A stretch of 64,000 bases of DNA from Mariniflexile sp044335535 (lineage in GTDB: Bacteria; Bacteroidota; Bacteroidia; Flavobacteriales; Flavobacteriaceae): positions 62,001-126,000 of the forward strand of contig NZ_JBIQVZ010000007.1 of NCBI RefSeq assembly GCF_044335535.1, written 5' to 3'. The stretch's first letter is position 1, and each line of letters opens with the position of its first letter. This document shows positions 1 to 8,928 of this stretch, one piece after another. The position numbers and the translations under genes are program-made. Below the pieces are notes generated by a model that saw only the letters and a list, made by a program, of their open reading frames with translations, was not told the origin of the DNA and did no database searches.

Positions 1-992
1 AATTCATTAAAAACATCCATTAAATGGTTCACAACAGGTTTTATTTTTACAAGCACTTCCCTACGCTCCACCTCATCTTGGCTTTGTTCAAGATAATCAA
101 CCAACATGGATATATTTATCAACGGTGCTCTTAAATTATGGGAAACAATATTGCAGAAATCAATAAGTTGTGTGTTTTTCAATTCCAATATTTGGGCGTG
201 TTCAATAGCTTTTGCATTATTTGCTCTAATTTGTTCTTCGCCTTCTTTTCTTTCTGTAATGTCGGAACGAATAGCAACATATTGATAGGGTTTGCCGTCG
301 TGGTTTAAAAAAGGCACAATAGTAGTGTCTACCCAATAAGTGGAACCGTCTTTCGCTTTGTTTTTTAATTCTCCCTTCCACACTTTGCCATTTGCTATGG
401 TTTTCCAGAGTTCTTTAATGAATTCTTTGGAATGGTACCCTGAGTTTATAATGCGATGATCTTGTCCAATTAATTCTTTGGTAGAATATTTTGATATTTT
501 GCAAAAGTTGCCATTAACATGGGTAATGACTCCTTTTTGGTCGGTAATGGCAACAATAGCCGATTCATCGAGTGCATACTTATAATCAGAAATTTCTTTT
601 AATATCTTTTTAAGTTCTTCTTCTCCTTTTTTTCTGTCTGTTATATCGGAACGAATGGCGACATACTGGTAAGGTTTATTATCCGCATTTAAAAAAGGTA
701 CAATAGTGGTGTCAACCCAATAGATAGTTCCATCTTTTGCTTTGTTTTTCAGTTCCCCTTTCCATACGTTACCATTGGCAATAGTTGTCCAAAGGTTTTT
801 AATAAATTCCTTTGAATGATAGCCGGAATTTATAATCCGATGGTCTTGCCCAATGAGTTCTTCAGCTGTATATTTCGAAATGTTACAGAAATTCTCATTT
901 ACATAGTTGATGATTCCTTTTTGGTCGGTAATGGCAATAATTGATGATTCATCGAGAGCATACTTATAGTCTGTTATTTTCTCCATAATCAT
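1..992 (-). CDS. PAS-PAS sensor histidine kinase (5' part, runs off the window)
   Basis: Translating the minus strand from ATG at 992 (or in-frame ATG at 986) gives MIMEKITDYK, then two PAS/PAC modules of about 120 residues each, both ending in a YVAIRSDIT(D/E)RK PAC motif. A short helix follows, then an H-box region reading DFCNIVSHNLRAPL, typical of HisKA. The C-terminal catalytic ATPase domain lies beyond the window edge. The two PAS modules are nearly identical in protein and DNA, indicating a recent internal duplication. No N-terminal membrane segment is seen, so this is probably a cytoplasmic sensor kinase. The signal sensed is unknown. It is divergent from pyrG. Confidence 0.85.
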   Translation of the reverse strand, partial: MIMEKITDYKYALDESSIIAITDQKGIINYVNENFCNISKYTAEELIGQDHRIINSGYHSKEFIKNLWTTIANGNVWKGELKNKAKDGTIYWVDTTIVPFLNADNKPYQYVAIRSDITDRKKGEEELKKILKEISDYKYALDESAIVAITDQKGVITHVNGNFCKISKYSTKELIGQDHRIINSGYHSKEFIKELWKTIANGKVWKGELKNKAKDGSTYWVDTTIVPFLNHDGKPYQYVAIRSDITERKEGEEQIRANNAKAIEHAQILELKNTQLIDFCNIVSHNLRAPLINISMLVDYLEQSQDEVERREVLVKIKPVVNHLMDVFNE

Positions 993-1250
993 ATAAAACT
1001 TAGTGTAGATTAATTAATTTACGAAAAAGCAAAAATGTTTGAGATATTGCTTTAGTTTTTAAGTTTTAGGGGAATGTGTTACATTTTTTAAAATAAGGTC
1101 AGTTTTTATTGACCATAATCAGCTATTATTACGAAGTTAGTTGATTTTTTTTACAAAGACAAATTTTGAATAAAAAAATAGTTTTCTTACTAAAGCATTG
1201 TTAATAAACGCTCATTAAATAACTAAAAACTTATTCGGTAATAACTATTT

Positions 1251-1258
1251 TAATTTTG
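1251..1258 (+). promoter_or_regulatory. Putative -7 box for pyrG
   Basis: TAATTTTG matches the Bacteroidetes -7 consensus TAnnTTTG and lies 28 bp before the pyrG start. No clear TTG box is visible at the expected upstream distance. Confidence 0.4.
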
Positions 1259-1286
1259 TAAATTTGCCTGCGTTTATAAGCGCAAC

Positions 1287-2927
1287 ATGACAACTACAGC
1301 AAAATACATTTTTGTAACCGGAGGGGTTACATCATCATTAGGAAAGGGCATTATAGCAGCATCACTTGCTAAGCTATTACAAGCACAGGGTTACAGAGTA
1401 ACTATTCAAAAATTAGATCCATACATAAACGTTGATCCAGGGACATTAAATCCTTACGAACATGGCGAATGCTATGTTACCGAAGATGGGGCGGAAACCG
1501 ATTTAGATCTAGGTCATTATGAGCGTTTTTTAAACGTACCAACCAGTCAAGCAAACAATGTTACTACGGGACGCATTTACCAAAGTGTGATACAAAAAGA
1601 GCGTCGTGGTGAGTTTTTAGGTAAAACAGTACAGGTTGTGCCTCATATAACCGATGAAATAAAAGAGCGTATTCAACTTTTAGGAAAATCGGGTGATTAC
1701 GATATTATTATCACTGAAATTGGTGGAACGGTTGGCGATATTGAATCGTTGCCATACATAGAAGCGGTGCGTCAATTACGTTGGGATTTGGGTGAAGCTA
1801 ACGGTATTGTGATCCACTTAACTTTGGTGCCTTATTTAGCTGCTGCAGGTGAGTTAAAAACCAAACCTACACAACATAGTGTTAAAACATTGATGGAAAG
1901 CGGTGTGCAAGCAGATATTTTGGTTTGTAGAACCGAGCATGATTTACCATACGATTTACGTAGAAAATTAGCTCTATTCTGTAACGTTAGGGAAGAGGCG
2001 GTTATTCAATCTATTGATGCTTCTACCATTTACGATGTGCCAAACTTAATGTTGGAAGAAGGTTTGGATAAGGTGGTACTTAAAAAACTGGGTTTAGAAA
2101 GTTCTGCTCCCGATATCACCAAATGGAACCAATTTTTAACACGTCATAAAAATCCAAAAACCGAAATCACTATTGGCTTAATTGGAAAATATGTTGAATT
2201 ACAAGATTCATACAAGTCTATTTTAGAAGCTTTCATTCATGCAGGTGCAGAAAACGAAGTAAAAGTTAATATAGAGTCTGTTCATTCCGAATATTTAAAC
2301 GAAGATAACATTAAACTTAAACTAGCTCATTTAGATGGGGTTTTAGTAGCACCAGGTTTTGGAGAACGTGGTATTGAAGGTAAAATTGATGCGGTTCGAT
2401 TTGTACGTGAAAATAATATACCCTTTTTCGGTATTTGTTTAGGCATGCAAATGGCGGTCATAGAATTTGCTAGAAATGTGTTAGGTATTAAAGACGCCGA
2501 TTCTACCGAAATGAGCCCCGATACCAGCAACCCCGTTATCGCTTTAATGGAAGATCAAAAAACGATTACCGACAAAGGAGGTACTATGCGTTTAGGCGCT
2601 TGGGATTGTGAATTGAAAATGGGAAGTGCGGTACGTGATATTTATAAAGCAGAAAACATTAAAGAACGTCACAGACACCGTTACGAATTTAATGGTAAAT
2701 ATAAGGAACAAATGGAAGCTGCAGGTTTGATAGCTACTGGTTTGAACCCTGAAACTGGATTGGTGGAAATTGTTGAATTACCAAGCCACCCGTGGTTTAT
2801 TGGGGTGCAGTACCATCCAGAATATAAGAGTACAGTTGCCAATCCACACCCATTATTTGTGGCATTTGTAAAAGCAGCTTTAAATTATAAAAAGAAAAAG
2901 TCAAGTGTCAGAATGGCACAAAATTAA
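1287..2927 (+). CDS. pyrG: CTP synthase
   Basis: CTP synthase converts UTP, ATP and glutamine to CTP in the last step of de novo pyrimidine nucleotide synthesis. The 546-residue length is normal. The N-terminal amidoligase domain begins YIFVTGGVTSSLGKG (P-loop-like) and carries GGTVGDIES. The C-terminal class I glutamine amidotransferase domain has the nucleophile motif GICLGMQ near residue 385 and the histidine/glutamate pair in QYHPEYKS near residue 513. The ATG at 1287 gives the standard N-terminus. It is followed 78 bp later by yidC, a pairing common in Flavobacteria. Nothing looks odd. Confidence 0.98.
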   Translation: MTTTAKYIFVTGGVTSSLGKGIIAASLAKLLQAQGYRVTIQKLDPYINVDPGTLNPYEHGECYVTEDGAETDLDLGHYERFLNVPTSQANNVTTGRIYQSVIQKERRGEFLGKTVQVVPHITDEIKERIQLLGKSGDYDIIITEIGGTVGDIESLPYIEAVRQLRWDLGEANGIVIHLTLVPYLAAAGELKTKPTQHSVKTLMESGVQADILVCRTEHDLPYDLRRKLALFCNVREEAVIQSIDASTIYDVPNLMLEEGLDKVVLKKLGLESSAPDITKWNQFLTRHKNPKTEITIGLIGKYVELQDSYKSILEAFIHAGAENEVKVNIESVHSEYLNEDNIKLKLAHLDGVLVAPGFGERGIEGKIDAVRFVRENNIPFFGICLGMQMAVIEFARNVLGIKDADSTEMSPDTSNPVIALMEDQKTITDKGGTMRLGAWDCELKMGSAVRDIYKAENIKERHRHRYEFNGKYKEQMEAAGLIATGLNPETGLVEIVELPSHPWFIGVQYHPEYKSTVANPHPLFVAFVKAALNYKKKKSSVRMAQN

Positions 2928-3005
2928 TTTTGGATAGTTTATTGATATAGGGTAGTGCGTTTTATATACAACGTCAATCTTTTTTACTAGATACATAGAG
3001 AATAC

Positions 3006-4901
3006 ATGGAAGAAAAAAAATTAGATATTAATTCGATTATAGGTTTTTTACTTATTTTCGGAATATTAATGTACATGCTTTGGAAAAATCAACCAACGCC
3101 AGAAGAACTTGAAGCTCAGGAAAAAGCAAAGCAAGAACAGGTTGAAGCCGAAAGCAAAGCTAAAACACAGCAAGAAGCCAAAGTAACTACCGCTGAAGAT
3201 TTTACAGTTGGTACAACCGATTCTCTCCAATTAGTGAAATTAAAAAGCAAATTAGGGGCGTTTGCTTATTCTGCTGCAACGGCATCAAAAGAAGAAACCG
3301 TTGTAGAAAGCGATTTGTTAGCTTTGAAATTCAACAATAAAGGCGGTTATCTTTCAGAAGTAAAACTTAAAAAACACACCGATTTTAGGGATGAGCCAAT
3401 CTATATAATTAAAGATAATAACGCATCTTTTAATATAAATTTCGGAACTACAGATAGTAGAATTCTAAACACCAAAGATTTATATTTTCAGCCTACGGTA
3501 ACTAAAAATGGTAACACGACTGTAGTTTCCATGAAACTAAAAGTGTCTGAAGCTAAGTTTTTGGAATACCGATACGAGCTAAAGGATGGCGATTATATGA
3601 TGGATTTTACCATTCGTTCGCAAGGGTTAAGCGATGTTATAAATGGCTCGCAACCTATTAATTTAGATTGGAATTTAAAAACCTACCGTCATGCTAAAAG
3701 TATTTCTTATGAAAACAGGTATACCGAGGTGGTGTTTGAATATGAAGATGGTAAAGACGATTATTTAGGACAGGGTGAGTTATCTGAAGATACGGCAGAA
3801 GATATAACCTATGTAGCCTTCAAGCAACACTTTTTTACATCCATTCTATTGACAGATACCCCATTTAAAACAGGAACTTTCGAGTCTAGAAATCTTGTTA
3901 AAAACGAAGATGTGGATACTCTATATAATAAAGCATTTTCGGTAAAACTCCCTTTAGAACTTACAGGTGGAGAAATTAATAAATCTATGGATTGGTATTA
4001 TGGTCCAAGTGATTTTAAAATTTTAAATAAATACGATAGAAATTTAGATGAGATTGTACCTTTAGGTTGGGGTATTTTTGGTTGGATAAATAAATACCTT
4101 TTCATTCCACTTTTTGCATTTTTGGGAGACTTCATGCCTTATGGAATTGCTATTATTGTAATGACCATTTTAATCAAATTATTATTGTCGTTTGTTCAAT
4201 ACAAACAATTTTTGTCGCAGGCGAAAATGAAGATTCTAAAACCGGAATTAGATGCGATTCGCGCAAAGCATAAAGACAATAAAATGAAAGCGCAACAAGA
4301 AACATTGGCGCTACAAAATAAGGCAGGAGCTAGCCCTATGGCTGGATGCTTACCAGCATTGGTACAATTACCAGTGTTTTATGCCCTGTTCCAGTTTTTT
4401 CCATCGGCATTCGATTTAAGACAGAAGAGCTTTCTTTGGGTAAAAGATTTATCATCTTACGATACTATTGCAGAGTTGCCTTTTAAAATCCCGTTTTATG
4501 GCGATCACGTTAGTTTGTTCCCCATATTAGCTTCTATTGCTATTTTCTTCTATATGCGTTTAACTACGGGCGACCAAATGGCGTCGCAACCAACACAAGA
4601 AGGGATGCCGGATATGGCAAAAATGATGAAGTATATGATGTACTTCTCGCCAATTATGATGTTGTTTTTCTTTAATAATTATGCATCTGGATTAAGTTTG
4701 TATTATTTCATTTCAAACGTAATTAGTATAGGTATCATTTTAGTGATCAAAAATTACATTCTTGATGAAGATAAAATTCATGCTCAAATTCAAGAGAATA
4801 AAAAGAAACCTAAAAAGGAAAGTCGTTTCCAACAAAAAATGAAGGAAATGATGGAGCAGGCAGAAAAGCAAAAACAAGTGCAACAAAAACGCAAAAAATA
4901 A
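3006..4901 (+). CDS. yidC: Membrane protein insertase YidC
   Basis: YidC inserts and folds inner-membrane proteins, alone or with SecYEG. The 631-residue protein has the long form typical of Gram-negative bacteria: an N-terminal anchor (about residues 10-25, FLLIFGILMYML), a large periplasmic beta domain to about residue 340, then the conserved Oxa1/YidC core with several hydrophobic segments. The core includes the SPMAGCLPALVQLPVF stretch near residue 440. The lysine-rich C-terminal tail is expected to contact ribosomes. A strong intrinsic terminator follows the stop. Confidence 0.97.
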   Translation: MEEKKLDINSIIGFLLIFGILMYMLWKNQPTPEELEAQEKAKQEQVEAESKAKTQQEAKVTTAEDFTVGTTDSLQLVKLKSKLGAFAYSAATASKEETVVESDLLALKFNNKGGYLSEVKLKKHTDFRDEPIYIIKDNNASFNINFGTTDSRILNTKDLYFQPTVTKNGNTTVVSMKLKVSEAKFLEYRYELKDGDYMMDFTIRSQGLSDVINGSQPINLDWNLKTYRHAKSISYENRYTEVVFEYEDGKDDYLGQGELSEDTAEDITYVAFKQHFFTSILLTDTPFKTGTFESRNLVKNEDVDTLYNKAFSVKLPLELTGGEINKSMDWYYGPSDFKILNKYDRNLDEIVPLGWGIFGWINKYLFIPLFAFLGDFMPYGIAIIVMTILIKLLLSFVQYKQFLSQAKMKILKPELDAIRAKHKDNKMKAQQETLALQNKAGASPMAGCLPALVQLPVFYALFQFFPSAFDLRQKSFLWVKDLSSYDTIAELPFKIPFYGDHVSLFPILASIAIFFYMRLTTGDQMASQPTQEGMPDMAKMMKYMMYFSPIMMLFFFNNYASGLSLYYFISNVISIGIILVIKNYILDEDKIHAQIQENKKKPKKESRFQQKMKEMMEQAEKQKQVQQKRKK

Positions 4902-4906
4902 TTTAT

Positions 4907-4932
4907 AAGCTGCCTTAATTGGCAGCTTTTTT
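4907..4932 (+). terminator. Intrinsic terminator after yidC
   Basis: A perfect 8-bp stem (AAGCTGCC / GGCAGCTT) with loop TTAATT is followed by a run of T. It starts six bases after the yidC stop codon. Confidence 0.85.
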
Positions 4933-4942
4933 GTTGAACTCA

Positions 4943-4978
4943 TTTAAACTTTTTTGATTGAAGTGAAAAAAGTTTAAA
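4943..4978. repeat. Palindromic repeat, family A copy 1
   Basis: A perfect 13-bp inverted repeat (TTTAAACTTTTTT) surrounds a 10-bp loop GATTGAAGTG. The same core, in either orientation, recurs at about 23473-23500, 30651-30698 and 45819-45980, always in an intergenic gap next to a gene end. It may act as a weak bidirectional terminator. Confidence 0.6.
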
Positions 4979-5155
4979 GGAGTTCTATATATACAATTTG
5001 ATACAAATAGTTTCGTTTAAAGATTATTCAGAAATAAAAAGAATTCATTTTGAAGTTTGTTCTATGAAATCGCCGTAACCGTAGAATTTGTTTGCAAAGA
5101 CCGATGAAAATTGAGCGATTACATATAACCTTTAAAAGACAATAAATATTTATAT

Positions 5156-5860
5156 ATGAAAACAGCTTTTACAACCTTATTTATATTTATTAGTTTGCTC
5201 CTTACAGCACAAGAAATCAATCAATTTGATGCTAATGGCAAACATCATGGTATTTGGAAAAAGAATTTTGATGGCACCAATGTACTCAGGTATGAAGGCG
5301 CGTTTTTACACGGAAAAGAAATAGGTGTCTTTAAGTTTTATAAAAACATCAAGAAAAAAGCGGTACTAACAGCTACCAAAGAGTTTAATGAATCTGATAA
5401 TAAAGCTTATGTGAAATTTTTTGCTTCAACTGGAAAAGTTATTAGTGAAGGACGTATGGATGGTAAAAAGTATATAGGCGAATGGAAATATTATCAAAAA
5501 ACAAACAATGAGTTGTTAACCTTAGAACATTACAATGATTTGGGGAATTTAAATGGTGAACGTATGGTGTATTATGCCAACGGACAGATAGCAGAAAAAA
5601 AGACTTATAAAAATGGGAAGCTAGATGGTGTCTCTGTAGTGTATTCTGATAAAAATGTACTATTAAGTGAACTAATATATGTTAATGGCGAATTACATGG
5701 GTATGCAAAATATTATTCACCTAAAGCCGAATTAGTGGCAGAAGGCTTGTATAAAAACGATAAGAAGGTTGGTGTTTGGAAGTATTATGAAGATGGAAAA
5801 TTAACCGAAGAGAAAAATTTTAGTGAAGTGCCTAAGTATCCAATTTTGATTAACGATTAA
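5156..5860 (+). CDS. Exported MORN-like repeat protein (YwqK-type)
   Basis: The 234-residue protein has a signal peptide (residues 1-18, ending LLLTAQ). After it come tandem beta-hairpin repeats of about 22 residues containing G.W.YY..G.L / G...YY.NGQ.., as in MORN repeats and the YwqK family. Examples are GKHHGIWKK, GEWKYYQ, GERMVYYANGQ and GVWKYYEDGK. Such proteins are abundant in Bacteroidetes. Despite database names linking YwqK to antitoxins, no toxin partner is seen here. The last three codons and the stop lie inside a heptamer array. Confidence 0.8.
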   Translation: MKTAFTTLFIFISLLLTAQEINQFDANGKHHGIWKKNFDGTNVLRYEGAFLHGKEIGVFKFYKNIKKKAVLTATKEFNESDNKAYVKFFASTGKVISEGRMDGKKYIGEWKYYQKTNNELLTLEHYNDLGNLNGERMVYYANGQIAEKKTYKNGKLDGVSVVYSDKNVLLSELIYVNGELHGYAKYYSPKAELVAEGLYKNDKKVGVWKYYEDGKLTEEKNFSEVPKYPILIND

Positions 5861-5917
5861 CGATTAACGATTAACGATTAATGATTAATGATTAACGATT
5901 TTTGATTTACGATTAAC
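5848..5917 (+). repeat. Heptamer tandem array at the stop codon of the MORN-like gene
   Basis: Ten consecutive 7-bp units with consensus TAACGAT (variants TAATGAT, TTTTGAT, TTACGAT) are in one phase. The stop codon TAA at 5858-5860 is the first three bases of a unit, and one further unit lies inside the coding sequence. Confidence 0.9.
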
Positions 5918-5965
5918 CTCATAACCTCATAACCTCATAACCATATAACCTCATAACCATATAAC
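5918..5965 (+). repeat. Octamer tandem array
   Basis: Six 8-bp units, CTCATAAC with the variant CATATAAC, directly follow the heptamer array and end about 20 bp before the mnmA -7 box. Confidence 0.85.
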
Positions 5966-5985
5966 CTTTAGTAGTATATAATTTA

Positions 5986-5993
5986 TATCTTTG
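5986..5993 (+). promoter_or_regulatory. Putative -7 box for mnmA
   Basis: TATCTTTG fits TAnnTTTG. Transcription would start near 6000, giving a leader of about 100 nt before mnmA. Confidence 0.45.
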
Positions 5994-6017
5994 CATAATA
6001 ATTTTTTAATAAATGAA

Positions 6018-6067
6018 ACATCCATGTTAAAAATACTTTTAACACACAGGAGCATGATTATGGATGT
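6018..6067 (+). promoter_or_regulatory. Nested inverted repeat in the mnmA leader
   Basis: An outer pair ACATCCAT (6018-6025) and ATGGATGT (6060-6067) encloses an inner hairpin GTTAAAA-ATAC-TTTTAAC (6026-6043). A 9-codon ORF, MIMDVTFDR, begins at 6054 after AGGAG-like bases and overlaps the right arm. A leader-mediated control role is possible but unproven. Confidence 0.4.
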
Positions 6068-6103
6068 AACATTTGACCGATAAAAAACAATAGATATAAA
6101 CAA

Positions 6104-7291
6104 ATGAAACGGGTAATTATTGGGCTTTCAGGTGGTGTAGATTCTAGCGTAGCAGCTTATTTGTTAAAGCAGCAAGGCTATGAAGTGATTGGTTTGTTTA
6201 TGAAAAACTGGCATGATGATTCTGTAACTATTTCTAACGAATGCCCTTGGTTGGATGATAGTAATGATGCGATGTTGGTTGCCGAAAAATTGGGTATTCC
6301 TTTTCAAACGGTCGATTTGAGCGAGCAGTATAAAGAACGTATCGTCGATTACATGTTCCATGAGTACGAAAAAGGAAGAACACCAAACCCAGATGTGCTT
6401 TGTAATAGGGAAATAAAGTTTGATGTTTTTATGAACATAGCCTTAGAACTTGGCGCCGATTATGTTGCCACAGGGCATTACTGTAGAAAAGGCACTATTG
6501 AAAAAGATGGTAAAGAAATTTATCAATTATTGACTGGTGTAGATGATAATAAAGACCAATCATACTTTTTGTGTCAGTTATCACAAGAACAATTATCAAA
6601 ATCCTTATTTCCTATTGGCGAATTAACGAAGCCTCAGGTGAGGGAAATAGCCATGGAACTCGATTTAGTAACTGCTGAAAAGAAGGACTCACAAGGACTT
6701 TGTTTTATTGGTAAAGTAAAGTTGCCCGATTTTCTTCAGCAGCAATTAAAGCCTAAAGAAGGTATTATTGTTGAGATACCCAAAGAGCAACCTATTTTTA
6801 GCGAAGTTGAACCGGAATTCGATTCTGAAGAAGAAAAATTAAAATACCTGTCACGAAAAATCGATTATAGAGTCGATCAAGGTAAAGTAGTCGGTAAGCA
6901 TCAGGGAGCACATTATTTTACAAAAGGCCAACGTAAAGGCTTGGCTGTTGGAGGTACTTTAGAGCCACTATTTGTAATTGACACAAATGTAGAAGATAAT
7001 ATCATTTATACAGGTCAAGGTAAAGAGCATCCTGGATTACTGAAAAAGGCGCTATTTGTAACCAATGAAGAATTGCATTGGATACGTGAAGATTTAGCTT
7101 TACAAGTAGATGAAACCATGCAAGTGCAAGCAAGAATCCGATATAGACAACCACTACAAAAAGCCATTTTGCACAAAGTAGACAGTGGTATGTATGTTGA
7201 ATTTGAAGCATTTCAGTCGGCAATAACCGAAGGACAATTTGTAGCGTGGTATTTAAATGACGAATTAGTAGGTTCGGGAGTTATTTCATAA
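6104..7291 (+). CDS. mnmA: tRNA-specific 2-thiouridylase MnmA
   Basis: MnmA thiolates U34 of tRNA-Lys, -Glu and -Gln using a persulfide sulfur and ATP. The 395-residue protein starts with the PP-loop GLSGGVDSSVAAYLL. The catalytic cysteine lies in NPDVLCNREIKF near residue 101, and the second, persulfide-forming cysteine is in SQGLCFIGK near residue 201. The C-terminal beta domain contains FTKGQRKGL. Length and motifs are complete. The S8 protease gene follows after 26 bp. Confidence 0.97.
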   Translation: MKRVIIGLSGGVDSSVAAYLLKQQGYEVIGLFMKNWHDDSVTISNECPWLDDSNDAMLVAEKLGIPFQTVDLSEQYKERIVDYMFHEYEKGRTPNPDVLCNREIKFDVFMNIALELGADYVATGHYCRKGTIEKDGKEIYQLLTGVDDNKDQSYFLCQLSQEQLSKSLFPIGELTKPQVREIAMELDLVTAEKKDSQGLCFIGKVKLPDFLQQQLKPKEGIIVEIPKEQPIFSEVEPEFDSEEEKLKYLSRKIDYRVDQGKVVGKHQGAHYFTKGQRKGLAVGGTLEPLFVIDTNVEDNIIYTGQGKEHPGLLKKALFVTNEELHWIREDLALQVDETMQVQARIRYRQPLQKAILHKVDSGMYVEFEAFQSAITEGQFVAWYLNDELVGSGVIS

Positions 7292-7317
7292 CTTGCTGTA
7301 AATTAAATATATTTGCA

Positions 7318-8928
7318 ATGGAAAAAAAGCTACTTTTTTTAATGCTGTTGTATACCCCCTTTATTCTTTTAGCGCAGCAAGACGCTTGGGTGTATTTAAA
7401 GGACAAACAAGATGTAGCGAATTTAGTAGCAAATCCTACAACTATTTTAACTCAGAAGGCTATTGATAGAAAAAATAGGCACTCTATTGTTATTGATGCC
7501 CGCGACGTCCCAGTAAACGAAACATATATTTTGCAACTTAAAGCAGCTACAGGTATTACAGTTATGGCAAAATCTAAATGGTTTAATGCTGTTCATGTGA
7601 GAGGTAGTGAAATCGACATTAATAATTTGCTAACCAGCTTTTCTTTTGTGGACCATATTGAATTTGCCGACAAAAGTTTGAATGTTTCAAAAAAAATTCA
7701 GCAAAAACAGCAGTCGAAATTTGAGGAAACGTTAACCACTTTTAATTATGGTTCTTCTGCCCCTCAAATCCAAATGATTAAAGGGGATCAATTGCATTTG
7801 GCAAATTATACAGGCACAGGAATGACGGTAGCTGTTTTGGATGGTGGCTTCAAAAATGTCAATACCATGCTTGGTTTTCAACGATTACATGATGCGGGAA
7901 ATGTTTTAGGTGATTACGATTTTGTAAAGAGGGATGATGATATTTATACTAATGCCACTGATAATCACGGAACATGGGTATTAAGCACTATGGCGGGTTA
8001 CTTACAAGATCAATATGTAGGTATAGCTCCAGACGCATCTTATTATTTGTTTGTTACTGAAGATGATCCTACTGAAAATCCTGTTGAAGAAAGTTATTGG
8101 GTGGAAGCTGCCGAACGTGCCGATAGTTTAGGAGTAGATGTAATAAATACGTCATTAGGTTACTCTACCTATGATAATCCTAATTACAGTTATACGACTG
8201 CCGATATGAATGGGAATACCGCTTTTATTACCAAGGGTGCCAATATTGCTTTTGAAAAGGGCATGCTAATTGTTACCTCGGCAGGAAATTCAGGAAATGC
8301 TGGGGTTGGTGCTCCAGCAGATTCGCCAAATGTATTAACGGTAGGAGCTGTAGATCCTTCAGGTAATTATGCGTTCTTTAGTTCGGTAGGAAGCCCGATT
8401 CAACCTACACAAAAACCAGATGTTGTTGCGCAGGGCAAATCCTGTGCTGTAATTACAGATAATGATGTTGTTATAACAACTGCCGATGGAACGTCTTTTA
8501 GTTCGCCCATTATGGCTGGAGGCATCGCCTGTTTGTGGCAAGCCTTACCGAATAAAACAAATGCTGAAATTATGCAGTTGGTTCGAGAATCAGCGTCACA
8601 ATATAGTGCACCCGATTATTTATTAGGTTATGGTATTCCTGACTTGCAATTAGCATTAAATTCAGCACTATCTGTTGATAATAATGCTGGGAATAATACT
8701 ATAAATGTGTTTCCAAATCCAGTAAAAGACGTTGTTTATTTTAAACTGCCTACAAATGAAAATTATGTTGATGTTAACATTTTCAATATACTAGGGAAGC
8801 ATCTTTCCCATGCATTCATTACCCCTACTAATAATCAAATAGATGTGTCATCATTATCAAATGGAATGTATCTTATCAAACTAGAATCTGTAAATACATC
8901 TAAAAACATAAAAGTAATTAAGCATTAA
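7318..8928 (+). CDS. Secreted S8 (subtilisin-like) serine protease with T9SS sorting domain
   Basis: A signal peptide (about residues 1-19, ending FILLAQ) precedes a propeptide-like region and a subtilase domain. Its triad is visible: Asp in AVLDGGF (near 176), His in DNHGTW (near 217) and Ser in GTSFSSP (near 394). The last 75 or so residues, starting NVFPNPVKD and ending in NGMYLIKL and a lysine-rich tail, match the type A C-terminal sorting domain of type IX secretion. The protein is therefore likely exported to or beyond the cell surface. Its stop codon abuts the next ATG (TAAATG), so the two genes are probably cotranscribed. Confidence 0.93.
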   Translation: MEKKLLFLMLLYTPFILLAQQDAWVYLKDKQDVANLVANPTTILTQKAIDRKNRHSIVIDARDVPVNETYILQLKAATGITVMAKSKWFNAVHVRGSEIDINNLLTSFSFVDHIEFADKSLNVSKKIQQKQQSKFEETLTTFNYGSSAPQIQMIKGDQLHLANYTGTGMTVAVLDGGFKNVNTMLGFQRLHDAGNVLGDYDFVKRDDDIYTNATDNHGTWVLSTMAGYLQDQYVGIAPDASYYLFVTEDDPTENPVEESYWVEAAERADSLGVDVINTSLGYSTYDNPNYSYTTADMNGNTAFITKGANIAFEKGMLIVTSAGNSGNAGVGAPADSPNVLTVGAVDPSGNYAFFSSVGSPIQPTQKPDVVAQGKSCAVITDNDVVITTADGTSFSSPIMAGGIACLWQALPNKTNAEIMQLVRESASQYSAPDYLLGYGIPDLQLALNSALSVDNNAGNNTINVFPNPVKDVVYFKLPTNENYVDVNIFNILGKHLSHAFITPTNNQIDVSSLSNGMYLIKLESVNTSKNIKVIKH

